NCBI GenBank assembly: GCA_017410165.1
Contig: JAFQRH010000005.1
Span: forward strand, 1 to 51,658
Length of the DNA stretch: 51,658 bases
Source of the DNA: Alistipes sp.
Lineage (GTDB): Bacteria; Bacteroidota; Bacteroidia; Bacteroidales; Rikenellaceae
Direction: 5' to 3'
In this document: positions 42,998 through 51,509 of the stretch, piece by piece
Position numbering within the stretch: the first letter of the stretch is position 1
Layout: every line of letters begins with the position of its first letter
Program-made: the position numbers and the translations under genes
The notes under the pieces: generated by a model
Told to the model about the DNA's origin: nothing
What the model saw: the letters and a program-made list of their open reading frames with translations, nothing else
Databases searched by the model: none

Positions 42998-44704
42998 ATG
43001 AAGAAGATTTTTTATGGCGCACTTGCTGCGCTTGCAATGCTTGCCGGCGGATGTGCAACTGACGAGATAGTGGAGACGCGATATTTGGCCTCCGACGTCC
43101 ATCGAGTGTCGCTCTATGCGTTTGATGAGGAGCAGAAGGTGATGCGCGAAGTGGCCGATACGGTGCGTGGCGTGGAGGTGCGTGCGGTCGTGAATCGTAC
43201 GCAGAAGGTCGATAAGCAGACCTATGTCGAGGTGCGTGTGGGCCGTGAGCGCGTGTATGCTCGTGCCGAGGCGTTGGTAGCGGATGCGCGTGCGGTGGTT
43301 GCCGAGCGACAGATTTTTGTGCGTACGCCCGCCTCGATTGTGACCGATACGGCAACTTCGGCCATTGGCGGTTTGGCGGATAAGGGCACAGCGTTGGAGG
43401 TCTTGGACTACGACTCGATTGACAGCCGTACGGGCGCGGTGAATCGCTACCGTGTGCGTCAGGGCTCGGTCGAGGGCTATGTTTTCGGCAAATATACGGT
43501 CTTTGACCGCGAACAGGCGATGCTTCGCTATCAGCCGGAGAAGTACGATAAGATTCACTCGGCCGTAAAGAATCCGTTTGGTGGCGGCGAGGCCATCGGT
43601 TGCGACTTCTATCCGACCGAGAAGGTGTCGTTTCCCGATAATCAGATGCCGCGTTCGTGCTACTCGCTCTATCTGAATATCTCGCCGGCGGTCATCGGCA
43701 ACATCGAACGATATATCGAACTTGCGAAACGTACCCGCATAAACACCTTCGTTATCGACATCAAGGATAACGAGTGTCCGGGCTATAAGGCGGAGGCGAT
43801 GCGCATCTACTCGCCGACCAACTACGCACGCGCGGGCGCAAATAAAGAGAAGATGTATGCCCACGCCGTGAAACGTCTGCACGAGGAGGGATTCTATGTT
43901 GTTGGCCGTATCACCTGCTTCAAGGATTCGTATCTGGTGAAGGACCATCCGGAGGTGGCAATCACCGAGCGTGCAACGGGTCAGCCATTCAAGCACAACA
44001 AGGCCTATTGGCCGAGTGCGTACGACCGTAAGGTGTGGCAGTTCAATGTCGAGTTGGCAAAGGAGGCGGTGCGTAAGTTCGGCTTCAACGAGATAAACTT
44101 CGACTATGTGCGCTTTCCCGACCGAATGACCAAGGTCGAGCAACTTATCGACTATCATAACCGCTATGGCGAATCGAAGGTGCAGGCCATTCAGCGTTTC
44201 GTGCAGTACGCTTGCGACGAGATTCACGCCGTTGGTGCTTACGTCTCGATTGATGTCTTTGGCGAGGCGGCAAATCCGGGTTATACGACTGCCTATGGTC
44301 AGTATTGGCCGGCTATATCGAATGTGGCGGATGTGATGTGCGGAATGCCTTACCCCGACCACTTCTCGAATGGCTACTATGGCATCAAAAAGCCGTGGAA
44401 CCATCCGTACGAGATTCTCAATGCGTGGGGTGCTCGCGTGCGTGACCGTCAGAGTGTTACGCCGTCGCCCGCCATCGTTCGTACGTGGGTGCAGGCCTAC
44501 AACGTGATGCGCCACGTGGATAGAAACGGTATTGCGTACGATGCGGAGAATGTCGAGAAGGAAATTCGCGGTCTGTTCGATGCCGATTTGACGGGCGGTT
44601 ATATTACCTGGCTATCGTCGTCGAATATCGAAAAATACTACCAGCAGGAGGGTGCATTTGTCCACGATTACTATGCAGAGTGGGCGAGTAAGCAGGGTAG
44701 ATAA
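42998..44704 (+). CDS. DUF4015 putative glycoside hydrolase lipoprotein
   Basis: A 568-residue lipoprotein: signal peptide with lipobox LAGGC (Cys19). Residues about 60-170 are beta-rich and may form an SH3-like cell-wall domain. From about residue 225 follows a TIM-barrel of the DUF4015 family with strand motifs RINTFVIDIKDN, GFYVVGRITCFKD, FNEINFDYVRFPD and GAYVSIDVFGEAAN; the acidic residues at strand ends are candidates for catalysis. A glycan substrate, possibly wall or capsule related, is inferred. It is monocistronic with its own promoter and terminator. Confidence 0.85.
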   Translation: MKKIFYGALAALAMLAGGCATDEIVETRYLASDVHRVSLYAFDEEQKVMREVADTVRGVEVRAVVNRTQKVDKQTYVEVRVGRERVYARAEALVADARAVVAERQIFVRTPASIVTDTATSAIGGLADKGTALEVLDYDSIDSRTGAVNRYRVRQGSVEGYVFGKYTVFDREQAMLRYQPEKYDKIHSAVKNPFGGGEAIGCDFYPTEKVSFPDNQMPRSCYSLYLNISPAVIGNIERYIELAKRTRINTFVIDIKDNECPGYKAEAMRIYSPTNYARAGANKEKMYAHAVKRLHEEGFYVVGRITCFKDSYLVKDHPEVAITERATGQPFKHNKAYWPSAYDRKVWQFNVELAKEAVRKFGFNEINFDYVRFPDRMTKVEQLIDYHNRYGESKVQAIQRFVQYACDEIHAVGAYVSIDVFGEAANPGYTTAYGQYWPAISNVADVMCGMPYPDHFSNGYYGIKKPWNHPYEILNAWGARVRDRQSVTPSPAIVRTWVQAYNVMRHVDRNGIAYDAENVEKEIRGLFDADLTGGYITWLSSSNIEKYYQQEGAFVHDYYAEWASKQGR

Positions 44705-44726
44705 CAGCCCGCGCAATGCGTGTTAT

Positions 44727-44764
44727 GCAGGCATCTGAACAAGCGTCGGGTGCCTGCTTTTTTA
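44727..44764 (+). terminator. Terminator of the DUF4015 gene
   Basis: GCAGGCA pairs with TGCCTGC, loop of 17, followed by six T. Confidence 0.7.
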
Positions 44765-44832
44765 TGGTGCGGAATCTGTCGTTGGAGGTGTATCAGTGAG
44801 GTGTAGTGTTTGAAATACAGGGTTTTGTAAAT

Positions 44833-44878
44833 TAGGTATTAATACCTATGTGGGTGTAGATAAAAGTTTCTACTTTTG
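44833..44878 (+). promoter_or_regulatory. Porin promoter with a 16-bp palindromic operator
   Basis: TAGGTATTAATACCTA (44833-44848) is a perfect palindrome placed where the -33 element should be; the -7 box TACTTTTG follows at 44871-44878. The geometry fits a regulator that competes with or recruits RNA polymerase. Confidence 0.65.
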
Positions 44879-44921
44879 TAAAGTTTTGAACATTGCAAAA
44901 TTTTTTAACTTAAAAATAATT

Positions 44922-46052
44922 ATGAAGAAATTCTACATTTTGATTCTGCTTGCACTTCTCTGCTCGCCACTTTGTGTGTCGGCGCAGGAGGCCGCAGCAC
45001 AGGAGAAAGAGCAACTTGAAGCACAGGTTGACTCTCTGCAACAGCGTCTTGCAAAGATTGAAAAACGAGCAAAGATTTGGGACAAACTCAAACAACACTT
45101 CAAGATTTCGGGTTTGTTGCAGGCCGGTTATAGTTGGGACGAGGGCTCCTCGACCTTCTATCTTCGTCGTGCGCGTTTGTCGCTCGCCGGCGATATCTTC
45201 CGTGGTAAGAAGGGCGCAATGGCCGACTACCGTTTGCAGGTAGAGTTTACCGGTACACCGAAGATTGTCGATATGTACGTACGTTATGCTCCGGTTAAGG
45301 AGTTCGGTATCCAAATCGGTCAGTTCAAGAGTCCGCTCTCGATTGAGAACTCGGAGTACAACCCGAAAATCCTCGAATTTATCGACTACTCGCTCGTGGC
45401 ACAGCGTCTGGCTCATTTGGGCAGTGGCGATGTTACGGGCATCAGCTCAACGGGTCGTGAACTTGGTGCGCAGTTCTACGGTTCGGCATTCCATAAGAAG
45501 GGTTACAGCATCTTGCGCTACAACCTCGCATTGTTCAACGGTAACGGTATCAATGCGAAGGATAACAACAAGACCAAGGATTTCGTTGGTCGTGTGATGG
45601 TTAGCCCGATTAAGGATTTGACCTTGGCCGGTTACTACCAGTATGGCGAGGGTAGTTTCGCACAGGACAAGTTCCCGCAGTTCTACGGTGCCGAGGTTGG
45701 TAATACCAAGTATGTGAAGTATCAGCGTTATGGTGGTGGTGTGGCTTACAATGGCAAGCACGCCTTCGCACGTGCCGAGTATATCGGTGGTAAGACGGGC
45801 GTTTTGCGCTCGGAGGGTGCCTATGCTTCGGCGGGCTACAAGTTCTGTGGCAAGGGTATGGTCGGCGTTCGTTTCGACTACTTCGATGACGATTTGTCGA
45901 ACATCCAGCGCGAGTTCAACTATACGCTCGGCGTGACCTACCAGCCGTGGAAGTATCTGCGTCTGCAACTCAACTACGTCTATAAGCATTATCAGCACTT
46001 CGATAAGAAGAACGGCAACCTGATTAACTTTATGGTTACGGCAATGTACTAA
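44922..46052 (+). CDS. Outer membrane porin (phosphate-selective porin O/P-like)
   Basis: A 376-residue porin: Sec signal (about 20 residues), a short coiled coil (about 25-50, EKEQLEAQVDSLQQRLAKIE), then alternating beta strands to a C-terminal aromatic residue (FMVTAMY). Segments such as YLRRARLSLAGDIF, YRLQVEFTG and IQIGQFKSPLSIE match the OprP/OprO-like family in Bacteroidetes. Substrate is not certain; the adjacent transporter suggests an anion. Start at 44922 is set by the signal peptide. A YeiH-type transporter follows after 44 bases, probably in the same transcript. Confidence 0.87.
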   Translation: MKKFYILILLALLCSPLCVSAQEAAAQEKEQLEAQVDSLQQRLAKIEKRAKIWDKLKQHFKISGLLQAGYSWDEGSSTFYLRRARLSLAGDIFRGKKGAMADYRLQVEFTGTPKIVDMYVRYAPVKEFGIQIGQFKSPLSIENSEYNPKILEFIDYSLVAQRLAHLGSGDVTGISSTGRELGAQFYGSAFHKKGYSILRYNLALFNGNGINAKDNNKTKDFVGRVMVSPIKDLTLAGYYQYGEGSFAQDKFPQFYGAEVGNTKYVKYQRYGGGVAYNGKHAFARAEYIGGKTGVLRSEGAYASAGYKFCGKGMVGVRFDYFDDDLSNIQREFNYTLGVTYQPWKYLRLQLNYVYKHYQHFDKKNGNLINFMVTAMY

Positions 46053-46096
46053 TCGGTGCCCGAAAAAACAGAATAAAAACTAATAATTCGTTCGAT

Positions 46097-47395
46097 ATGA
46101 AAGATTTTATGAAGAAATTGTTGGTAGAGGACTGGGTGGTGACTATCCTCTCGATTCCTCTGCTCGTTATTGCAGGTTTGGCAACCTTCTTGCCGAAGAA
46201 TGCGTTGAAGGTTCCGTCCGATTTGGTTCATTCGGAGTCGTGGCTCAATATTGGTGCGTTGTTCATCATCGCGCTGGTGGTGCTCTACATCGGTAACAAG
46301 TTGCTCAATCGTCCTGTAAAGGGCATTGTTCGCTCGTTTATCGTTGTGTTCGCAGTGTCGCTCTTGGCGCAGTTTATCGCAAAGATTCCGGCTGTTAAGT
46401 ATTTCGGTTTCGAGGCGGTGTTCTTCTCGGTTATCTTCGGTTTGATTATCCGCAACTGCTTCCATATTCCGGAGTGGTTGAAGCCGGCTATTCAGGGCGA
46501 GTTCTTTATCAAGATTGGTGTTGTCTGCCTCGGTGCAACAATCCTCTTCCGCGACTTCGTGACCTCGGGTATTACGGGTATCGTTCAGGCGTGCATCGTC
46601 GTAACCTGCGTATGGTTGTTCGCATATTGGTTGTCGCGTAAGATGAAGGTAGAGGAGCGAGCAGGTATGACTCTGTCGAGTGGTGTGACCATCTGCGGTG
46701 TTTCGGCTTGTATCGCTGCCGGAGGTGTTGTTAAGGTTCAGGAGAAGCATCTCTCGTATATCATCTCGGTTGTGTTGATTATCGCCGTTCCGATGATCTA
46801 CTTGATGCCTTACCTTGCAAAACTCATCGTTCCGCTGCTCACCGACGACGTTGCTATCCAGCAAGAGATTGCTGGCGCGTGGATTGGTGGTACGGTCGAT
46901 ACGACCAGCGGTGTAGGTGCTGCTTCGACTCTTTATAGCGATGAGGCAAACAAGATTGCGATGATTGTGAAGGCAACGCAGAACGTGCTCATCGGTGTTG
47001 TTGCATTCTGTATCGCAACCTACCTTGCATCGCGTAGCGAGGGTGACGGTAAGCTTCACCGTCCATCGTTGAAGATTGTATGGGATAAGTTCCCGAAATT
47101 CGTTCTCGGCTTTATCCTTGCATCGCTCGTATTCTCGCTCTTGCAGCAGAATGAGATTTTCCCTGACTTCGCCGAAAAGAAGTTGATGGAGACCGGCCTT
47201 GCAAAGTCTTTCTCGGGCTTCTTCTTCTCGTTGGCGTTCGTTTGTATCGGTATGGATACCCGCTTGAAGGATATTATCTCGAAGGAGAATCGCAATATTC
47301 TCTATACGTTCCTCGGTGCGCAGGCGTTCAATATCGTTCTTACGTTCTTCGTAGCGTGGTTGCTCTTCGGTGTTGTTAAGCCGATGATTGGATAG
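46097..47395 (+). CDS. YeiH-family putative sulfate exporter
   Basis: A 432-residue inner-membrane protein with about ten helices. Family signatures include IKIGVVCLGATILF, SSGVTICGVSACIA and GAWIGGTVDTTSGVGAA. YeiH/UPF0324 proteins are called putative sulfate exporters on indirect evidence, and the transported anion remains uncertain. A hydrophilic loop near residues 320-330 contains SRSEGDGKLHRPS. With the porin upstream it may form an outer/inner membrane route for one anion. A strong shared terminator follows. Confidence 0.88.
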   Translation: MKDFMKKLLVEDWVVTILSIPLLVIAGLATFLPKNALKVPSDLVHSESWLNIGALFIIALVVLYIGNKLLNRPVKGIVRSFIVVFAVSLLAQFIAKIPAVKYFGFEAVFFSVIFGLIIRNCFHIPEWLKPAIQGEFFIKIGVVCLGATILFRDFVTSGITGIVQACIVVTCVWLFAYWLSRKMKVEERAGMTLSSGVTICGVSACIAAGGVVKVQEKHLSYIISVVLIIAVPMIYLMPYLAKLIVPLLTDDVAIQQEIAGAWIGGTVDTTSGVGAASTLYSDEANKIAMIVKATQNVLIGVVAFCIATYLASRSEGDGKLHRPSLKIVWDKFPKFVLGFILASLVFSLLQQNEIFPDFAEKKLMETGLAKSFSGFFFSLAFVCIGMDTRLKDIISKENRNILYTFLGAQAFNIVLTFFVAWLLFGVVKPMIG

Positions 47396-47500
47396 TAAGG
47401 GGTCGGCTGGCGAGAGTGTGGACGTGGGGCGTCCGAAAAAGGAGGTTTTTACGTTAAGCCATCGCTTGAAACCGCACAATCGCTGCCTATCTTAATAGAA

Positions 47501-47538
47501 AATGGGGCTGCTCAAATTTATGAGCAGCCCCATTTGTT
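47501..47538. terminator. Bidirectional terminator after the YeiH-type gene
   Basis: AATGGGGCTGCTCA (47501-47514) pairs perfectly with TGAGCAGCCCCATT (47521-47534); A and T residues flank it. It separates two convergent genes. Confidence 0.85.
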
Positions 47539-47569
47539 TAATGCCGTAAATGCGGAGGAGTGCTGACGG

Positions 47570-48106
47570 TTATGCTCGATCGTCGCATTTGCCCGCCATA
47601 AGTTCTTTCAGCATATCGATAAGTTGCTGATTCTGCTGCTGTATTCGCTCATTATGTTCCTGCATACGCATCATCTGCGCAATCAGAGCCGCAGCATCTG
47701 CGCGTTCGGCTTTGAGCATCGAGAGCGTGTGGTTGTACGCCTCGGTAAGACGGTTGATGTGTTCGAGATAGCGTTCGCTGACCGAGGTCTCGTGGCGTAC
47801 AAACTCGTCGAACGTGCCAATCAACCGCTCGTTCATATCGGCGAAACACCTCTCCGGCTCGGTCGCAGGTTGTGCCTTGTGCGATGCCGAGCAGGTGTTC
47901 AGCATCTCGCCGTTGCCGGTCATAAGCCATACGATGTTCAACTCCGGAAAACGCTTCGACAGCGCGTCGATACGTTGCGGCGTCATCGTTCGTTTCATAT
48001 TCGATACGTACGCATTCGGAAAACCGCACTCGATTTCAAAGCGGCGCACCGATAAACTGCGCGATTCGATAAATTTCAGCAGACGTTCTTTGATACTCTC
48101 TTTCAT
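47570..48106 (-). CDS. HTH transcriptional regulator with coiled-coil tail
   Basis: A 178-residue protein with an N-terminal phage-repressor-type helix-turn-helix: MKESIKERLLKFIESRSLSV, RRFEIECGFPNAYVSN, ALSKRFPELNIVWLMTGNGEML (motifs shortened). The C-terminal half (about residues 90-172) is helical and rich in Met and Gln (QMMRMQEHNERIQQQNQQLI), probably an oligomerising coiled coil. Such regulators are common in Bacteroidales and are often single genes with unknown targets. It stands alone in an AT-rich surround. An earlier start would add 16 residues without domain support. Confidence 0.82.
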   Translation of the reverse strand: MKESIKERLLKFIESRSLSVRRFEIECGFPNAYVSNMKRTMTPQRIDALSKRFPELNIVWLMTGNGEMLNTCSASHKAQPATEPERCFADMNERLIGTFDEFVRHETSVSERYLEHINRLTEAYNHTLSMLKAERADAAALIAQMMRMQEHNERIQQQNQQLIDMLKELMAGKCDDRA

Positions 48107-48225
48107 ACTTTGCGGCTCTGTTCCGTTTGTGTTTGTTGTTTTGTAGTCGAACATTGCTTGCCCGATTCTAATATTTTTGTCGGTAGCGTCGGCCGTTGTG
48201 GCGTAAAATCCGGAACAAATCGCTA

Positions 48226-48233
48226 CAAATATA
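48226..48233 (-). promoter_or_regulatory. Promoter -7 box of the HTH regulator
   Basis: TATATTTG on the minus strand, 120 bases before the start. The rest of the 48107-48447 gap is AT-rich sequence without a gene and the rplI terminator. Confidence 0.5.
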
Positions 48234-48385
48234 ATACAATTATAAAGAATAGACTATTTTATACGATATTTTTTAGATTATAATGCGTAAAATGGGTGAT
48301 AATGTTATAAATATGTGTTTTGCGTCGGTTGCGTCGGGTCGGGGCAAGCGAGGTTGGGGGTGCGGTATGTAGTGCGGTAATGTCG

Positions 48386-48423
48386 CAAAAAAAATTGCAG
48401 ACCCCGAGAATGGGATCTGCAAT
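48386..48423 (-). terminator. Terminator of rpsF-rpsR-rplI
   Basis: ATTGCAGACCCC (48394-48405) pairs with GGGATCTGCAAT (48412-48423) with one mismatch, followed on the minus strand by eight T. Confidence 0.85.
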
Positions 48424-48447
48424 CTTTATTGGTAGAAAAGTAGGGGA

Positions 48448-48888
48448 TTACTCCTCGGCTACAACCGAAAGAGCAACCTCTGCCTTAACCTCGCGGTGGA
48501 GTTTGATGGTTGCCTTGTACTCACCGACGGTCTTGATTGGCTCAACGGTGATGTTCTTCTTCTCAACCTCAACACCCTTTGCTGCGAGCTGCTCTGCAAC
48601 GTCAGCGTTGGTAATCGAACCGAAAATCTTACCCTCCTCTGCCTTAACAGCGAACGAAAGTGGAAGATTTGCGAGCTTCTCTGCGAGTGCCTGAGCGTCA
48701 GCAAGGATTTTAGCGTCCTTGTGAGCGCGCTGCTTCAAGTTCTCTGCAAGCACCTTCTTTGCCGAAGCGGTAGCGTGCTTTGCGAAGCCCTGCGGAATAA
48801 GGTAGTTGTTAGCGTAACCAGGACGAACATTTACGATGTCGTTTGCGTAGCCCAAATTCTCTACGTCCTTAATCAAGATAATCTCCAT
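48448..48888 (-). CDS. rplI: 50S ribosomal protein L9
   Basis: A 146-residue bL9 with the N-terminal domain MEIILIKDVENLGYANDIVNV, GYANNYLIPQGFA (signature), a long connecting helix and the C-terminal domain with FGSITNADVAEQLAAKG. It is the last gene of the rpsF-rpsR-rplI operon, 14 bases after rpsR. Note that priB or another gene found between these in other bacteria is absent. Confidence 0.97.
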   Translation of the reverse strand: MEIILIKDVENLGYANDIVNVRPGYANNYLIPQGFAKHATASAKKVLAENLKQRAHKDAKILADAQALAEKLANLPLSFAVKAEEGKIFGSITNADVAEQLAAKGVEVEKKNITVEPIKTVGEYKATIKLHREVKAEVALSVVAEE

Positions 48889-48902
48889 AGTTCAGTCCCT
48901 CC

Positions 48903-49178
48903 TTATTTCATACAATCGGTTACGAATGGCAGAATTGCGAGGTGACGCGCACGCTTAACGGCCTGAGCCACCTTCTTCTGGAATTTCTGCGAAGTTCCGG
49001 TGAGACGACGTGGGAGAATCTTACCCTGCTCGTTGAGGAACTTCTTGAGGAATTCGCCATCCTTATAATCTACATACTTGATGCCGAGTTTCTTGAAACG
49101 GCAATACTTCTTCTTCTTAACGTCAACCGATACCGGGTTGAGGTAACGCAGTTCGCCTGCCTGAGTGTTCTCTGCCAT
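48903..49178 (-). CDS. rpsR: 30S ribosomal protein S18
   Basis: A 91-residue bS18. The core [20 protein letters not shown] and [20 protein letters not shown] (end shortened), followed by [14 protein letters not shown], is diagnostic. The N-terminus carries an extra [17 protein letters not shown] segment with a single Cys; the second zinc-type cysteines are missing, so it is not a zinc form. It lies three bases after rpsF, consistent with S6-S18 complex formation. Confidence 0.97.
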   Translation of the reverse strand: MAENTQAGELRYLNPVSVDVKKKKYCRFKKLGIKYVDYKDGEFLKKFLNEQGKILPRRLTGTSQKFQKKVAQAVKRARHLAILPFVTDCMK

Positions 49179-49181
49179 AGT

Positions 49182-49529
49182 TTACTCCTCCTTGTTTTTG
49201 TTAGCAAGCTTTGCACGACGCTTCTCCGAGTACTCGACAGCGTACTTGTCCTGCTTGAAAGTTAAGAATCGGATAATTCGCTCGTCACGACGATACTGGG
49301 TTTCGAGTGTGTTGATCAACGAACCCTCGCCCGTGAACTCTACCAGGAAGTAGAAACCGGTAGTCTTCTTCTGAATCGAGTATGCGAGCTTCTTCAAGCC
49401 CCAGTTCTCTACATTCACAATCTGACCGCCGTTCTCGGTGATAATGCCCTGGAATTTGTCAGCAACCTCTGCTACCTGCTGCTCAGAAAGCACCGGAGTG
49501 ACAATGAAAACGGTTTCGTAATTGTTCAT
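49182..49529 (-). CDS. rpsF: 30S ribosomal protein S6
   Basis: A 115-residue bS6 with the usual [18 protein letters not shown] start, [20 protein letters not shown] and the C-terminal basic tail [14 protein letters not shown]. It binds S18 on the small subunit. It opens the operon. In many bacteria the S6-S18 complex controls its own leader; the leader here is only about 40 bases and includes the palindrome GCTAAATATTTAGC (49554-49567), which could be such a site or part of the promoter downstream region. Confidence 0.97.
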   Translation of the reverse strand: MNNYETVFIVTPVLSEQQVAEVADKFQGIITENGGQIVNVENWGLKKLAYSIQKKTTGFYFLVEFTGEGSLINTLETQYRRDERIIRFLTFKQDKYAVEYSEKRRAKLANKNKEE

Positions 49530-49572
49530 AATGTTTATTAAAATTAGTTATCTGCTAAATATTTAGCGGGTG

Positions 49573-49601
49573 CAAAGATAGTCAAAAATTTTGATTTGCA
49601 A
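49573..49601 (-). promoter_or_regulatory. Promoter of rpsF-rpsR-rplI
   Basis: On the minus strand TTG (49599-49601) and TATCTTTG (49573-49580), spacer 18 bases. Confidence 0.7.
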
Positions 49602-49636
49602 CACCTGCGCCCTAAAAAATGTCATATTTATATATG

Positions 49637-49666
49637 TAAAGCCCTCTTAAAGCCCTCTTAAAGCCC
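49637..49666. repeat. 11-base tandem repeat
   Basis: TAAAGCCCTCT is repeated 2.7 times between the ribosomal promoter and the end of the third PHP gene. No function is apparent. Confidence 0.7.
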
Positions 49667-49685
49667 ACCGGTTGATACTCTTTTG

Positions 49686-50888
49686 CTACTCTTTGCGAGG
49701 AACCTGCATCGTGACGGTCGGTCGCTTGCCATTGCCGCAAATGAGGTTTGTGATGGTGAAATCGACACTCTTACTTCCCTTTGGCAGAGCAAATTGCACG
49801 GTCTTCATCGCGTCGGCAATCACCTGCTTGTTGCCGTACTTTACGGTGTATGGCAACGACGAGCGGTTGGTGAGCATCACGACGACCTCCTCTTTTTTGT
49901 TCAGCCCCACGTAGTGCAGCGTGACACTTGCGCGGAACAGGTCGGCGAGATACTCCTCCTTGCCGATGAGTTTGTTGTTGTGATAGGCGATGGTGCGACC
50001 GGCAAAGATTGCCTCCTTGATACTCTTCTCGTTGCATTTGTCGGCGAGCACCAGCGTCATATTGCGATAGCAACCGTCGTTATGTTCGGGGTAGAATCGG
50101 TACTCCGAAGTGTCGTGCACGTCGGAGTTTGCGATAGGGGTGTATCCGTTGTCCAGACAGTAGGAGATGAGGCGACTCCACATAACGGGGCCGTTGCACA
50201 ACTCGATACCCTTGACCAACCCCTCGCCGTGCAACTGCTCGGCAAGCGGAGTCATTGTGCTGGCTGTACTCTTGTCGAGTTTCGGGTGATTTTGGAATAC
50301 GAACGCGCCCTGCTTGATGGCGTTGCCGATTGAGGTCTTGATGTCGGGGTGGTAGATGCGGTTGTTGTCGGTCGTAAAGATGGCGTTGAAGTGGCCGTCG
50401 TTGCGTGTAATCTCCACGCCGCGTACAACGAGCAATCCGTACAACTTGTTGATATCGACCGCTCTTTCGTGTCCGATGTTCAGGTTGGAGAGTATGCCGC
50501 GCTCGTCAGCCGCATCGCCTTGCAGATTGGTGTTCACGCCCTTCGGCAGGTTGCGATATTCGTCCTTGATGTGGTCGCCCATATAGTGCAACATCTCGCG
50601 CTCGATGCGACGATACTCGATATGGTCGGTGATGGCTATGATGTCCAAACCATCGCGCCACGCCTCTTTGACGCGAAATTCGGGCGTTACCGCACCATCC
50701 GAGTAGATGGTGTGCGTGTGCAGGTCGGCTTTATAGACGTTGTAGCCCATAATTTGCGGGATGGTAATCTCTTGCCGATGCATATTGCGATAGAACGATT
50801 TTGACGGCTCGTTCGGTTTTTGTGCATTCGCGCTGAGGGCGATTGCGAGCGTTGCAAAGCCGCAGAGTGACAGCGTGCGGAGTTTCAT
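49686..50888 (-). CDS. Exported PHP-domain phosphoesterase (Sb-PDE-like), paralogue 3
   Basis: A 400-residue exported PHP protein, more distant than the tandem pair at 36842-39230 but with the same layout: signal peptide ending SANAQ, the lead-in ITIPQIMGYNVYKADLHTHT, YSDG, AITDHIE, VRGVEITR, QNHPKL, NSDVH and a C-terminal beta domain that again ends VPRKE. Metal-ligand positions are conserved except that the HGGEI motif is RGVEI (His lost, Glu kept). It has its own promoter and no operon partner. Its substrate probably differs from that of the pair. Confidence 0.84.
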   Translation of the reverse strand: MKLRTLSLCGFATLAIALSANAQKPNEPSKSFYRNMHRQEITIPQIMGYNVYKADLHTHTIYSDGAVTPEFRVKEAWRDGLDIIAITDHIEYRRIEREMLHYMGDHIKDEYRNLPKGVNTNLQGDAADERGILSNLNIGHERAVDINKLYGLLVVRGVEITRNDGHFNAIFTTDNNRIYHPDIKTSIGNAIKQGAFVFQNHPKLDKSTASTMTPLAEQLHGEGLVKGIELCNGPVMWSRLISYCLDNGYTPIANSDVHDTSEYRFYPEHNDGCYRNMTLVLADKCNEKSIKEAIFAGRTIAYHNNKLIGKEEYLADLFRASVTLHYVGLNKKEEVVVMLTNRSSLPYTVKYGNKQVIADAMKTVQFALPKGSKSVDFTITNLICGNGKRPTVTMQVPRKE

Positions 50889-50955
50889 ACGTTGTTTGGT
50901 TTATAGATTGAACAAAAAGTTGTTTTTCGGTTGCTTTTCTACTTGAAGCATAATA

Positions 50956-50988
50956 CAAAATTAACGAAAAATTTCTTTTATATGGCAA
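50956..50988 (-). promoter_or_regulatory. Promoter of PHP paralogue 3
   Basis: On the minus strand TTG (50986-50988) and TAATTTTG (50956-50963), spacer 22 bases, 68 bases before the start. Confidence 0.6.
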
Positions 50989-51026
50989 TGGCTTGTCGAA
51001 ATGTTCTATCTTCGAGCGATATTTTC

Positions 51027-51034
51027 TATATTTG
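51027..51034 (+). promoter_or_regulatory. Promoter -7 box of the DedA/YqaA gene
   Basis: TATATTTG 36 bases before the ATG, followed by a GAGGAGAGGAT ribosome-binding region. Confidence 0.6.
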
Positions 51035-51070
51035 CGGAGCGAATTTTCGCTCTTTTTTTGAGGAGAGGAT

Positions 51071-51505
51071 ATGGAGTATTTGATGGAGTTTGGCCTGCTG
51101 GGTCTCTTCTTGGGTTCGTTTCTCGCGGCAACGGTTGTGCCGATGAGTGCCGATGTGCTACTTGTCGGGATGCTTGTGGCGGGTGGCTCGCCTTGGATGA
51201 CGATTGCGGTTGCTACGCTGGGTAATTGGCTTGGCGGTCTTACTTCGTATGGCATAGGTCGCGCCGGACGATGGGAGTGGATTGAGCGACTGCACGTCAA
51301 ACGTGAGAGTTTGGAGCGTCAGCGGTCGCGCATAGAACGCTACGGGGCTGCCGTTGCGCTACTGACGTGGGTGCCGTTTGTGGGCGATGTGTTTGCCGTC
51401 GCGCTCGGCTTTTACAGGGTACGATTCGTGCCGATGGCCTTCTGGATGTTGCTCGGCAAATGTGGCCGTTTCGTGACGTGGTATCTTATCTATCTGCTGT
51501 TCTAA
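51071..51505 (+). CDS. DedA/YqaA-family membrane protein (VTT domain)
   Basis: A 144-residue integral membrane protein of the short YqaA type. It has the re-entrant-loop pattern of the VTT fold: FLAATVVPMSADVLLVGMLV, then GNWLGGLTSYGIGR, and LTWVPFVGDVFAVALGFYRV towards the C-terminus. DedA-related proteins are implicated in lipid carrier or phospholipid flipping and envelope homeostasis; the role of the short YqaA group is not settled. A Glu/Arg-rich cytoplasmic loop (about residues 74-98) lies in the middle. It is a single-gene unit ending at a probable repeat. Confidence 0.86.
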   Translation: MEYLMEFGLLGLFLGSFLAATVVPMSADVLLVGMLVAGGSPWMTIAVATLGNWLGGLTSYGIGRAGRWEWIERLHVKRESLERQRSRIERYGAAVALLTWVPFVGDVFAVALGFYRVRFVPMAFWMLLGKCGRFVTWYLIYLLF

Positions 51506-51509
51506 CAAA

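Noticed and set aside
42926..44515. A long N-terminal extension of the flavin reductase
   Set aside because: It is antisense to the DUF4015 lipoprotein and crosses the divergent promoters; the family N-terminus begins at 42925 or 42937.
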